This document shows positions 36,050 through 45,310 of a stretch of DNA of 64,000 nucleotides, in pieces. The notes beneath the pieces are model-generated. The model did no database searches, was not told where the DNA came from, and was given only the letters and a program-made list of their open reading frames with translations. A program made the translations under genes and the position numbers. Positions within the stretch are counted from its first letter, which is position 1; each line of letters starts with the position of its first letter. This DNA comes from Aurantibrevibacter litoralis (lineage in GTDB: Bacteria > Bacteroidota > Bacteroidia > Flavobacteriales > Flavobacteriaceae), in contig NZ_JAYEEQ010000003.1 in the NCBI RefSeq assembly GCF_034651555.1, positions 186,001-250,000 on the forward strand. Direction: 5' to 3'.

Positions 36050-36961
36050 ATGAATTCAATTCCTTATCCTGGTAGACGAAAGTTTATCCAACAGTCTGGG
36101 GTGGTTATAGCCACAGCGGTATTACCGATTACCGGATTTTCCAATAGTTCTTTAGCTTCCTATAAAATGGGGATACAGCTTTTTACCATAAGGGATGCGA
36201 TGGCCAAAGACCCTGTTTCTACATTAGGCACGGTAAGAGCTTTGGGGTATGAGGATGGAGAGATTTATGGATTTGATGGCGAAAAAGGCGCTTATTACGG
36301 CATTAAGGCCAAAGAATTCAAAAAAATGATCACGGATTTAGATTTTACCGTGAGTAGCGGACATTATGATTTTTCCAGCTATTTTGATAAGTCCAGCGAT
36401 ACATTGCAACGCTATGTGGATCAATGCATAGAAGGCTCCCTGAGTATTGGCGCCAAATATATTACTTGGCCTTGGTTGGCACCGGAATACCGAACCCTTG
36501 ACAATTTTAAACTATTATCCGAAAAATTAAATCGTATTGGTGAGCGGGTGACCCAAGCAGGACTCGGTTTTGCTTACCACAATCACGATTTTGAATTTAC
36601 AGATCACGATGGTCAAATAGGATATGATATAATCCTAGCAGAAACCGACCCGAAATGGGTAAAATTGCAAATGGATATGTATTGGGTAGTAAAATCGTCT
36701 GCCAAGAGTCCAGCGAAGTGGATTGCCGAAAATCCGGGACGTTTTGTAATGTGGCACATTAAGGATATGGACAAAGTAACGGGCGATTACTCCGAAATGG
36801 GCAATGGCTCCATTGACTATGTTTCCATGTTAGCCACCTTAGATCATGATGCGTTGGAATACTACTATATAGAACAAGGCGGTAATTTTAAATACAATTC
36901 CATGCAGAGTATTACGGATAGTGCGGTCTTTGTAAAGGCACATCTTAAAAAATATTTGTAA
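36050..36961 (+). CDS. Tat-type sugar isomerase/epimerase-like TIM-barrel protein
   Basis: A 303-residue paralogue of the 33539-34414 protein. The N-terminus GRRKFIQQSG plus a hydrophobic stretch is a twin-arginine signal, so the protein is exported folded, possibly with its metal bound. The barrel has FAYHNHDFEF near residue 180, LQMDMYWVV, MWHIKDMDK and YIEQGG as candidate metal and substrate residues. The different export routes of the two paralogues suggest different cofactors or partners. Confidence 0.87.
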   Translation: MNSIPYPGRRKFIQQSGVVIATAVLPITGFSNSSLASYKMGIQLFTIRDAMAKDPVSTLGTVRALGYEDGEIYGFDGEKGAYYGIKAKEFKKMITDLDFTVSSGHYDFSSYFDKSSDTLQRYVDQCIEGSLSIGAKYITWPWLAPEYRTLDNFKLLSEKLNRIGERVTQAGLGFAYHNHDFEFTDHDGQIGYDIILAETDPKWVKLQMDMYWVVKSSAKSPAKWIAENPGRFVMWHIKDMDKVTGDYSEMGNGSIDYVSMLATLDHDALEYYYIEQGGNFKYNSMQSITDSAVFVKAHLKKYL

Positions 36962-37143
36962 CGGTATACTCCATACACATGCGTTTAATGGTGTGCATGC
37001 TGCAAGAAAAATGGCTAGGTATTTAGTATGCCGCATAAGGGAATTACCTTGTCTGACTGCCAAATGAATAGTGAGTTATACGTCCTAGGATTACGTAATC
37101 TATTTAACTCTTGTAGATGTTCTCATAAAAGAAACGGAAATAG

Positions 37144-37151
37144 TATATTTG
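37144..37151 (+). promoter_or_regulatory. -7 box TATATTTG of ychF
   Basis: A perfect TAnnTTTG match followed by CC, 18 bp before the ychF ATG. A leader of about 12 nt would result. The -33 box is not clear. Confidence 0.6.
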
Positions 37152-37169
37152 CCGCTCTAAAAAAAGAAA

Positions 37170-38264
37170 ATGAAAGCAGGTATTGTAGGGTTGCCCAATG
37201 TAGGAAAATCTACTCTTTTTAATTGTTTATCCAATGCTAAGGCACAAAGTGCCAATTTCCCCTTTTGCACCATTGAGCCCAATATTGGGGTGGTTAATGT
37301 GCCGGATACCCGATTGCAAAAATTGGAAGCCATAGTGAATCCAGAGCGTGTGGTGCCAGCCACAGTAGAGATTGTAGATATTGCGGGTTTGGTGAAAGGT
37401 GCCAGTAAAGGAGAAGGTTTAGGAAATCAATTTTTAGGAAACATACGGGAAACGGACGCCATTTTGCATGTATTACGTTGTTTTGATAACGATAACATTG
37501 TGCACGTAGATGGTTCCGTAAATCCCATCCGCGATAAAGAAACCATAGACATGGAGTTACAGCTAAAAGATTTGGAAGCGGTTGAGAAAAAAATGGACAA
37601 GGTAAAGCGCGCTGCTAAAACAGGAAATAAAGAGGCGCAGAAAGAAGAATCGGTTTTAACAAAGCTTAAAGAGGGCTTGGAAAAAGGAATTTCAATAAGA
37701 GCCATTGACATCCGGATTGAAGATAGAAAGGAATTTGTAACCCCATTGCAACTGATTACGGATAAACCGGTCATGTACGTGTGTAATGTAGACGAGGATG
37801 CCGCAGTAACAGGAAATGCGTATGTAGAAAAAGTAAAATTGGCCGTGGCGCAGGAAAATGCGGAAATTGTAGTCCTTGCTGTAGGTACTGAGGCCGATAT
37901 TACGGAATTAGAAACCTTTGAAGAGCGTCAACTATTTTTGGAAGATTTAGGATTAACTGAGCCCGGTTCTGCAAAATTGATCCGAGGGGCATACAAATTA
38001 TTGAATTTAGAAACGTATTTTACGGCAGGGGTAAAGGAAGTTCGGGCATGGACAATTCCCAAAGGTGCCACCGCCCCGCAGGCGGCAGGCGTAATCCATA
38101 CCGATTTTGAAAAAGGGTTTATAAGAGCCGAAGTAATTGCTTTTGATGATTATATTGCTTTTGGCAGTGAAGCCAAAGTAAAGGAAGCCGGTAAAATGCG
38201 TGTAGAAGGTAAGGATTATGTGGTTAAGGATGGCGACATTATGCACTTTAGGTTTAATGTGTAG
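37170..38264 (+). CDS. ychF: YchF, Obg-related ATPase
   Basis: A 364-residue protein of the usual YchF length. P-loop GLPNVGKST at 7-15, switch region DIAGLVKGASKGEGLGNQFL, and a C-terminal TGS domain (about 280-362) ending KDGDIMHFRFNV. YchF binds ATP rather than GTP and associates with ribosomes; it is redox-linked and negatively affects oxidative stress responses in E. coli. It stands alone before parE. Confidence 0.97.
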   Translation: MKAGIVGLPNVGKSTLFNCLSNAKAQSANFPFCTIEPNIGVVNVPDTRLQKLEAIVNPERVVPATVEIVDIAGLVKGASKGEGLGNQFLGNIRETDAILHVLRCFDNDNIVHVDGSVNPIRDKETIDMELQLKDLEAVEKKMDKVKRAAKTGNKEAQKEESVLTKLKEGLEKGISIRAIDIRIEDRKEFVTPLQLITDKPVMYVCNVDEDAAVTGNAYVEKVKLAVAQENAEIVVLAVGTEADITELETFEERQLFLEDLGLTEPGSAKLIRGAYKLLNLETYFTAGVKEVRAWTIPKGATAPQAAGVIHTDFEKGFIRAEVIAFDDYIAFGSEAKVKEAGKMRVEGKDYVVKDGDIMHFRFNV

Positions 38265-38425
38265 CAGCCCAATGTAGTACGTATTGTGGCTTATTTACCT
38301 TTCTATACGTAGACAGTGCTATTAACATTGTCCGCTTTTGCATTGTTAATTACTTTAAGGGCTAGGGGTTTTATCTTTTTGCAACACTTCCTATATTAGC
38401 GGAGACTTCTCAATAATCCCAATCA

Positions 38426-40282
38426 ATGGCAGAAAATACCCAATATACAGAGGATAATATACGTTCGCTGGACTGGAAAGAGCATATTCGCTTGCGTCCA
38501 GGAATGTATATTGGTAAGCTGGGCGATGGCTCCTCGGCAGATGATGGTATTTATATTTTATTGAAGGAAACGATAGACAATTGCATTGACGAATTTGTCA
38601 TGGGTTCCGGAAAAACCATCGAAATAAATATCAAAGATAATATTGTCGATGTTCGGGATTATGGTCGTGGTATTCCATTGGGCAAATTGGTCGATGTGGT
38701 TTCCAAAATGAATACGGGGGGGAAGTATGATACCCGTGCCTTTAAAAAATCCGTTGGACTTAATGGGGTAGGCACCAAAGCAGTAAATGCACTTTCCAGT
38801 TATTTTAAGGTACAATCTTCTCGGGAAAATTTGGTGAAGGCTGCCGAATTTTCGCAAGGTAATTTGGTGAAAGAAGAAGGGCCTACAGAGACGACCAAGC
38901 GAAAGGGTACTCGGGTTACTTTTGTGCCCGATGAATCTATTTTTAAAAAGTACAAATACCGCAACGAGTATGTAGAACGCATGCTCAAAAATTATGTGTA
39001 CCTAAATCCTGGTCTTACCATAATTTTTAATGGAACAAAGTTTTATTCTGAAAATGGACTTAAAGATCTCTTAGAAGACAACAATAGTTTGGATGATATG
39101 GTGTACCCTATCATTCACCTCAAAGGCGAAGATATAGAGGTTGCGCTTACGCATAGCAAATCGCAATACAGTGAAGAATACCACTCCTTTGTAAATGGGC
39201 AGCACACCACTCAAGGAGGCACACATCAGGCTGCTTTTAGGGAGGCCTTGGCCAAGACCATTCGGGATTTTTACGGTAAAAATTATGAGGCTGCCGATAT
39301 TCGAAAATCAATTATCTCGGCTATCGCAATTAAGGTTATGGAACCAGTATTCGAGAGTCAGACCAAAACCAAATTAGGCTCTACGGATATGGGTGGAAAC
39401 TTGCCCACGGTTCGCTCCTATATTAATGATTTTATTGGAACGCAACTCGATAATTATTTGCATAAAAATCCTGAAACAGCAGAAGCATTGCAGCGAAAGA
39501 TTATGCAAGCCGAACGAGAACGAAAAGAACTTTCAGGCATACGCAAATTAGCTAGAGATCGCGCTAAAAAAGCAAGCTTACACAACAAAAAACTACGAGA
39601 TTGTCGCGTTCATTTGGGCGATACAAAACACGATCGGAGTTTGGAAAGTACCCTTTTTATAACCGAGGGCGATTCGGCATCAGGCTCTATCACCAAATCG
39701 CGCGATGTAAATACACAGGCGGTGTTCAGCCTGCGCGGAAAGCCATTGAACTCTTATGGGATGTCTAAAAAAATTGTATACGAGAACGAAGAATTCAACC
39801 TGTTGCAAGCCGCATTAAATATCGAAGAATCTATGGAAGACTTGCGATACAATAAAATCGTAATTGCTACAGACGCCGACGTCGATGGCATGCACATTCG
39901 CTTGCTGCTAATTACCTTCTTTTTGCAATTTTTTCCGGAACTCATAAAAGAGAATCACTTATTTATTTTGCAGACACCCTTGTTTAGAGTACGAAATAAA
40001 AAAGAAACTTTTTATTGTTACAGTCAAGATGAAAAGCGAGCAGCAATAGAAAAACTGTCAGGAAAACCGGAAATTACTCGTTTTAAAGGACTAGGTGAAA
40101 TTTCTCCGGACGAATTCAAACATTTTATTGGTGCCGATATTCGACTAGAGCCGGTGATGATGGATAAAGCGGTATCTATAGAGCAGTTATTGGAGTTTTA
40201 CATGGGAAAAAACACACCGGATCGTCAGGAATTCATCATCAATAATCTTAAAGTAGAAATAGACTTAATTGAAGAAAACTAA
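38426..40282 (+). CDS. parE: ParE, DNA topoisomerase IV subunit B
   Basis: A 618-residue type IIA topoisomerase ATPase subunit. GHKL ATPase motifs: ETIDNCIDE, DYGRGIP, GLNGVGTKAVNAL. The transducer has QTKTKLGS; TOPRIM motifs are TEGDSASG and DADVDGMHI. Its length, shorter than GyrB, and its pairing with an 870-residue ParC-like subunit 32 bp downstream identify it as topoisomerase IV, which decatenates chromosomes. Confidence 0.95.
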   Translation: MAENTQYTEDNIRSLDWKEHIRLRPGMYIGKLGDGSSADDGIYILLKETIDNCIDEFVMGSGKTIEINIKDNIVDVRDYGRGIPLGKLVDVVSKMNTGGKYDTRAFKKSVGLNGVGTKAVNALSSYFKVQSSRENLVKAAEFSQGNLVKEEGPTETTKRKGTRVTFVPDESIFKKYKYRNEYVERMLKNYVYLNPGLTIIFNGTKFYSENGLKDLLEDNNSLDDMVYPIIHLKGEDIEVALTHSKSQYSEEYHSFVNGQHTTQGGTHQAAFREALAKTIRDFYGKNYEAADIRKSIISAIAIKVMEPVFESQTKTKLGSTDMGGNLPTVRSYINDFIGTQLDNYLHKNPETAEALQRKIMQAERERKELSGIRKLARDRAKKASLHNKKLRDCRVHLGDTKHDRSLESTLFITEGDSASGSITKSRDVNTQAVFSLRGKPLNSYGMSKKIVYENEEFNLLQAALNIEESMEDLRYNKIVIATDADVDGMHIRLLLITFFLQFFPELIKENHLFILQTPLFRVRNKKETFYCYSQDEKRAAIEKLSGKPEITRFKGLGEISPDEFKHFIGADIRLEPVMMDKAVSIEQLLEFYMGKNTPDRQEFIINNLKVEIDLIEEN

Positions 40283-40314
40283 CTATAAAACAAACGAATA
40301 CCTAGTTTTCATCT

Positions 40315-42927
40315 ATGGAAGATAATAAAGAATTAAATCCGGGTAATACGGAAAAACAAGAAGGATCCCAAGAAGCGTTGACCAAGGTTACGGGGATGTA
40401 CAAAGATTGGTTTCTAGATTACGCTTCTTATGTTATTTTGGAACGTGCTGTACCGGCCATTGAAGATGGTTTTAAGCCTGTACAACGGCGTATCATGCAT
40501 GCATTAAAGGAATTAGACGACGGTAGGTATAATAAGGTAGCCAATGTGGTGGGTCACACCATGCAATACCACCCGCATGGAGATGCCAGTATTGGGGACG
40601 CCATGGTGCAGATAGGGCAAAAGGAACTTCTCATAGACACTCAGGGAAATTGGGGTAACATTCTTACGGGAGATGGGGCTGCCGCTCCTCGGTATATTGA
40701 AGCACGCCTTTCCAAATTTGCCTTAGAAGTCGTATTCAGTCCAAAAATTACGGAATGGCAATTGTCTTATGATGGCAGAAAAAAAGAGCCTGTAAACTTA
40801 CCCGTTAAATTCCCCTTACTTTTGGCTCAAGGCGCAGAAGGTATTGCTGTGGGACTTTCAACGAAAGTGTTACCACACAATTTTAATGAACTTATTGATG
40901 CTTCCATAAAACATTTAAAAGGGCAACGTTTTGCGCTCTTTCCTGATTTTCCTACGGCCGGGATTATCGATGTAACCAATTACAATGATGGTCTAAGAGG
41001 AGGTAAAATTAGAGTACGGGCTAAAATAAATCAATTAGATAGAAACACACTGGTTATTAATGAAATACCGTACGGAACTAACACTTCTACTTTAATTGAT
41101 TCTATATTAAAAGCTAACGACAAAGGGAAAATTAAAATAAAAAAAATTGAAGACAATACGGCAGCTGAAGTAGAAATATTGATACACCTGCCCAGCGGCA
41201 TATCTCCGGACAAAACAATAGATGCGCTCTATGCCTTTACCGCCTGTGAATCCTCCATTTCGCCCTTGGGTTGTATTATAGAAGACAACAAACCTTTATT
41301 CATAGGCGTAACAGAAATGTTGGAACGTTCTACGGACTATACGGTAGAACTCCTGCGTCAGGAATTGGAAATTCAACGCAAAGAATTAGAAGAACAATGG
41401 CATTTTGCGTCCTTAGAGCGGATATTTATCGAAAACAGAATTTATCGCGATATTGAAGAGGAAGAAACTTGGGAGGGCGTAATTAAGGCCATAGATGAAG
41501 GGTTAAAACCCTTTACTGCGCATCTAAAAAGGGCAGTAACGGAAGAAGATATTCTTCGACTTACCGAAATCCGCATCAAAAGAATTTCAAAATTCGATTT
41601 AGACAAAGCGCAACAGTTACTAGATAGTTTAGAAGCTAAATTAGCAGAAGTAAAGCATCATTTAGCTCATTTGACGGATTATGCAATCACGTATTTTAAA
41701 AACCTTAAAGCAACCTACGGAAAAGGTAGAGAGCGGAAGTCTGAAATTCGCGTATTTGATGATATTGAGGCTACTAAAGTAGTCATCAGAAATACCAAAC
41801 TCTTCGTAAACCGAGAAGAAGGTTTTGTAGGTACTGCCTTAAAAAAGGACGAATACGTTACGGATTGCAGTGATATAGATGACATTATCGTGTTCACCAA
41901 AGACGGTAAAATGACCGTGACCAAGGTAGATGCCAAAACGTTTATAGGAAAAAATATTATTCATGTTGCTGTTTTTAAGAAAAAAGATAGCAGAACAATT
42001 TATAATCTCATATATAAAGACGGAAAAGGCGGTGCTAGTTACATTAAACGGTTTAACGTTACCGGAATTACCCGCGACAAAACCTATGACCTTACCACAG
42101 GCAAACCCAATTCCGAAATTCTGTATTTTTCTGAAAACCCTAATGGAGAAGCAGAAATAATTACCGTAAATCTACGACAGGCAGGCAGCATAAAAAAGCT
42201 AAAGTGGGATATCGACTTTGCCGATGTCCTTATAAAAGGAAGGGCGTCTAAAGGAAATATTGTTACTAAATACGCCATAAAGCGCATAGAATTAAAAGAA
42301 AAAGGGGTTTCAACCTTAAAGCCAAGAAAAATTTGGTACGATGAAATCGTACGTCGTTTAAATGTAGATGATAGAGGAGCGTTATTGGGAGAATTTAAAG
42401 GCGATGATCTTTTGTTGGTCATTACTCAAAAAGGAGTTGTAAAAACTATGGTACCCGATTTAACCAGTCATTTTGATGACGATATGATTGTTTTGGAAAA
42501 ATGGAATCCGAAGAAACCCATAACCGCTATCTATTATGAAGGTGAAAAAGACCGCTACTATGTAAAGCGATTTTTGGTAGAACAGGAAAACAAAGAAGAA
42601 GTCTTTATAACGGAACACCCCAAATCCTTTTTAGAATTGGTTTCTACGGATTGGAGACCGGTGATTGAAGTGGCATTTGCCAAAATTAAGGGTAAGGATC
42701 CTAAAGACAATCTTATTGTTGAGCTAGATGATTTTATTGCTATAAAAGGAATTAAAGCCATGGGAAATCAATTAACACCCGAAAAGGTGAAACATGTAAA
42801 TGCATTACCCTCTCAGCCGTATCAAGAGCCAGAAGATAAAGAACCCGAAGATATCGATGTGGTAGACGAAGAAACACTAAACACTAAAGACAATACACAA
42901 AATCCGGGGCAACCCACCTTATTCTAG
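40315..42927 (+). CDS. parC: ParC, DNA topoisomerase IV subunit A
   Basis: An 870-residue topoisomerase subunit. The catalytic Tyr is Y127 in APRYIEAR. The quinolone-determining segment is HPHGDASIGDAMV, with the Ser retained. The C-terminal half has beta-pinwheel-type repeats, with no canonical GyrA box QRRGGKG seen, supporting ParC. The last 45 residues are acidic (EPEDKEPEDIDVVDEE). It forms an operon with parE. Confidence 0.95.
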   Translation: MEDNKELNPGNTEKQEGSQEALTKVTGMYKDWFLDYASYVILERAVPAIEDGFKPVQRRIMHALKELDDGRYNKVANVVGHTMQYHPHGDASIGDAMVQIGQKELLIDTQGNWGNILTGDGAAAPRYIEARLSKFALEVVFSPKITEWQLSYDGRKKEPVNLPVKFPLLLAQGAEGIAVGLSTKVLPHNFNELIDASIKHLKGQRFALFPDFPTAGIIDVTNYNDGLRGGKIRVRAKINQLDRNTLVINEIPYGTNTSTLIDSILKANDKGKIKIKKIEDNTAAEVEILIHLPSGISPDKTIDALYAFTACESSISPLGCIIEDNKPLFIGVTEMLERSTDYTVELLRQELEIQRKELEEQWHFASLERIFIENRIYRDIEEEETWEGVIKAIDEGLKPFTAHLKRAVTEEDILRLTEIRIKRISKFDLDKAQQLLDSLEAKLAEVKHHLAHLTDYAITYFKNLKATYGKGRERKSEIRVFDDIEATKVVIRNTKLFVNREEGFVGTALKKDEYVTDCSDIDDIIVFTKDGKMTVTKVDAKTFIGKNIIHVAVFKKKDSRTIYNLIYKDGKGGASYIKRFNVTGITRDKTYDLTTGKPNSEILYFSENPNGEAEIITVNLRQAGSIKKLKWDIDFADVLIKGRASKGNIVTKYAIKRIELKEKGVSTLKPRKIWYDEIVRRLNVDDRGALLGEFKGDDLLLVITQKGVVKTMVPDLTSHFDDDMIVLEKWNPKKPITAIYYEGEKDRYYVKRFLVEQENKEEVFITEHPKSFLELVSTDWRPVIEVAFAKIKGKDPKDNLIVELDDFIAIKGIKAMGNQLTPEKVKHVNALPSQPYQEPEDKEPEDIDVVDEETLNTKDNTQNPGQPTLF

Positions 42928-42998
42928 ATTTAAAATGTATACAGTTCTTTTCAAACTATGTAAATAACCTTATATTTAGCCGAAATATTAAAAATTGT

Positions 42999-43955
42999 AT
43001 GGATTTTACAAACCCACTTGTTTACGGAGTACCTTGTTTTATTGCCTTCATCTTATTAGAACTTACTTATAGCAAAGTACATGGAGATGACCATCTTTAC
43101 GAATGGAAAGATTTGTTTGCCAGTGGTTTTATGGGCGTAGGTTCGGCTATTATAGCACCCTTAATAAAAGTGGTTTCTGCTGTGGTTATTTTTGAATATG
43201 TGTATGGCCTATTTAATCCTGAGGTCAACGGTATTCGGACAAATATACTGGGCTACGAATCTTTTGGCTATGCGTGGTACGTTTGGCTTTTATGCCAATT
43301 AGCCGATGATTTTACCTATTATTGGTTTCATAGAGCCAACCACGAAGTTCGTGTGCTTTGGGCGGCGCATATTGTGCACCACTCGTCTGATAATTTTAAT
43401 TTGGGCACCGCTGTTCGTAACGGATGGTTTACTATTTTATACAAACCCTTATTCTATATGTGGATGCCCGCTGTAGGGTTTGCTCCCGAAATGGTTGTGG
43501 TCTGCTTAGGTATAGAAGCATTATGGCAGTTTCAATTGCATTCGGTTTACGTTCCAAAAATGGGCTTTATCGAAAAAATATTCAATACACATACCATGCA
43601 CCAAGTGCACCATGCTCAAAATGTAGAATACTTAGATAAGAACCACGGCGGATTTCTCAATATTTTTGATAAAATATTCGGTACTTGGAAGGAGTTAGAT
43701 GATAATATTGATGTGAAATACGGCGTAATTCATGCACCCGATTCTTATAATCCGATTGTGATTTTAACGCATGAATACAAGGACATTATTAGAGATGTAA
43801 AGAATTCCAAAAACCTGTGGCATGCGTTCATGTACATTTTTGGGCCTCCGGGTTGGAGTCCGGACGGCAGCACACTTACCGTAAAGCAGCAACAACGTTT
43901 GTTTAAAAAGCAGCAAAAAGAGCAACCCAAAATGGTCTTTAGTAGGCCTAACTAG
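42999..43955 (+). CDS. Sterol desaturase/fatty acid hydroxylase family membrane protein
   Basis: A 318-residue protein with about four membrane helices and the three histidine boxes of the diiron hydroxylases: HRANH, HIVHH and HQVHH. These bind two irons and activate oxygen. Bacterial members hydroxylate or desaturate lipids such as carotenoids, ornithine lipids or fatty acids; the substrate here is unknown. A TATATTTA box at 42971-42978 could drive it separately from parC. A second member of the family is at 59159-60142. Confidence 0.88.
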   Translation: MDFTNPLVYGVPCFIAFILLELTYSKVHGDDHLYEWKDLFASGFMGVGSAIIAPLIKVVSAVVIFEYVYGLFNPEVNGIRTNILGYESFGYAWYVWLLCQLADDFTYYWFHRANHEVRVLWAAHIVHHSSDNFNLGTAVRNGWFTILYKPLFYMWMPAVGFAPEMVVVCLGIEALWQFQLHSVYVPKMGFIEKIFNTHTMHQVHHAQNVEYLDKNHGGFLNIFDKIFGTWKELDDNIDVKYGVIHAPDSYNPIVILTHEYKDIIRDVKNSKNLWHAFMYIFGPPGWSPDGSTLTVKQQQRLFKKQQKEQPKMVFSRPN

Positions 43956-44234
43956 GAGATGCCCTAAAAACCGGCCTGCGTTCCTGTTTTCGCAATAAAT
44001 AGCTTCATAAATTTTCCTATGCGTAATGTAGCAAAGCCTATTGGTAAGAACCTCATAGGTTCATTGTACTGTAGGGTATTTTTTGAATTTTACGCCCAAT
44101 TTTTATGCGCTCATTTCCAGCATAATATTCCAAACGCTAACCGGAAAAATCTGAATATAATGCGCATTCTGTGCGTTCTGATTGTGGAATGGGTACTATT
44201 GCTAGGTGGATGCGTACCTTTACCTCCATCTTTG

Positions 44235-44612
44235 TTATTTACTTTTAATTGCGGTACCAACGGTCTTTGCGCTGCTCCCTACCAATCCGTATTCAAAGGT
44301 ATACGCATCTGCCGTGGTGCTCAATATTTTTATATGAATGGCCTTTCCTTCTGCAATACTTTTGGGGTTTATCTTTTTTACAATATACTCACAATCATTA
44401 ATCCATCGCACATCAGCGGTATCCCTTTCACCCTCAAAAACCTCGATTTCTACGCCTTCATTTCTTCTAAAAGTAGTTGTTTTAGCCTCTCCGTCTATGG
44501 TTGTCGTAAATGTAAAAGTACCGTTCTTAAATTGGGAACAGTTTCTGGATGGCTCATAACAACTCAGTAAAAAAAAGGAGCCTAAAAATACAAGAATACT
44601 AAATCTACTCAT
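44235..44612 (-). CDS. Small lipoprotein of unknown function
   Basis: A 125-residue lipoprotein (LLSC, Cys18). The mature part contains NGTFTFTT, TTTFRRNEGVEIEVFEG, VRWINDCEYIVKKINP and YTFEYGLVG segments, a beta-rich pattern, with Cys residues at CYEPSRNC and INDCEY. Such proteins in Flavobacteriaceae lie near the topoisomerase IV genes and are sometimes named after them, which is not supported by any sequence motif. It is downstream of the XRE gene on the same strand, 51 bp apart. Confidence 0.75.
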   Translation of the reverse strand: MSRFSILVFLGSFFLLSCYEPSRNCSQFKNGTFTFTTTIDGEAKTTTFRRNEGVEIEVFEGERDTADVRWINDCEYIVKKINPKSIAEGKAIHIKILSTTADAYTFEYGLVGSSAKTVGTAIKSK

Positions 44613-44663
44613 GTTGCAAATAACGAAAAAATCTTCGTATCAAAGTTCATAACTTTCGTATTA

Positions 44664-45038
44664 TTATCTATTTTGATCGAAATTTTCAAAGCTGCCATCG
44701 GAATATAGCAGTATAATTCGCGATAGTTGCCTTTGGTTTGTAACGCTGCGAAAATCATTTACTTCTTCGGGTGCGGATTCCGATCCTAAAGGGAGACTTC
44801 TTGAAGGTGTTTCGTTTGGGAAATTTCCCTTTCCCAATAGCAACCAATCTAAAGTGACTTCGGGAAAAGCTGCAATAATTTTAAGAATAAACTCCAAACT
44901 TGGTTTATTTCTACCCGTAAGCAAATGCGAAATACTAGAGCGTTGTACCTGTATTTTATCTGCAAAAGCAGCGGCAGACAGCCCGTAGAATTCCTGTAGT
45001 TGCGTTAATCGCTGCACAATAGCATCCGTATGTATCAT
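44664..45038 (-). CDS. XRE-family HTH transcriptional regulator
   Basis: A 124-residue DNA-binding protein. The Cro/C1-type HTH spans about residues 8-65: GLSAAAFADKIQVQRSSISH is the helix-turn-helix, followed by TGRNKPSLEFILKIIAAFP. The C-terminal 50 residues are short, with ILLYSDGSFENFDQ at the end and no known sensory domain. It is transcribed away from the M14 peptidase gene. Two TTTACA-WW-TGTAAW palindromes lie in the 272-bp gap between them and are the best candidate operators. Confidence 0.88.
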   Translation of the reverse strand: MIHTDAIVQRLTQLQEFYGLSAAAFADKIQVQRSSISHLLTGRNKPSLEFILKIIAAFPEVTLDWLLLGKGNFPNETPSRSLPLGSESAPEEVNDFRSVTNQRQLSRIILLYSDGSFENFDQNR

Positions 45039-45187
45039 TGTATTTATTTTTCAGTCAATCACAGTATTTTTTGTTGCTAAATCCCTATAAATCGATATGT
45101 AATATTTAATTTTTTAGTTTACATAATAAAATTCATACAATTGATATAGAGTCTATTAAATGCATTTATTTATTTTAGTAAATTTCT

Positions 45188-45197
45188 ATTGTACAAT
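45188..45197. promoter_or_regulatory. Perfect 10-bp palindrome ATTGTACAAT
   Basis: A self-complementary decamer three bases upstream of the first TTTACA palindrome in the XRE/M14 gap. It may be chance in an AT-rich region or part of the same regulatory region. Confidence 0.3.
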
Positions 45198-45199
45198 CG

Positions 45200-45213
45200 T
45201 TTACATTTGTAAT
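45200..45213. promoter_or_regulatory. Candidate operator 1 (TTTACA TT TGTAAT)
   Basis: A 14-bp near-perfect inverted repeat, with arms TTTACA and TGTAAT around TT. It matches the second copy at 45254-45267; centre-to-centre distance is 54 bp, near five helical turns. Confidence 0.55.
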
Positions 45214-45253
45214 AATTTGAAATCATAAAATACCAATTAATCAGCTTAAATTG

Positions 45254-45267
45254 TTTACAAATGTAAA
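45254..45267. promoter_or_regulatory. Candidate operator 2 (TTTACA AA TGTAAA)
   Basis: A perfect 14-bp inverted repeat located 12 bp upstream of the -7 box at 45280-45287. A protein bound here would overlap the -33 region and repress the M14 gene. Confidence 0.6.
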
Positions 45268-45279
45268 TTATTTTGAAGG

Positions 45280-45287
45280 TATTTTTG
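45280..45287 (+). promoter_or_regulatory. -7 box TATTTTTG, fixes the M14 start
   Basis: A TAnnTTTG match. Transcription would start near 45294, so the first ATG is 45311. This rules out the longer frame beginning with TTG at 45251. Confidence 0.55.
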
Positions 45288-45310
45288 TATGGAATTTAAA
45301 AGAATCCGTA

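Noticed and set aside
44019..44570. A 183-codon plus-strand frame with a lipobox-like segment
   Set aside because: Its second half is antisense to the better-supported lipoprotein at 44235-44612; the rest has no protein-like features.
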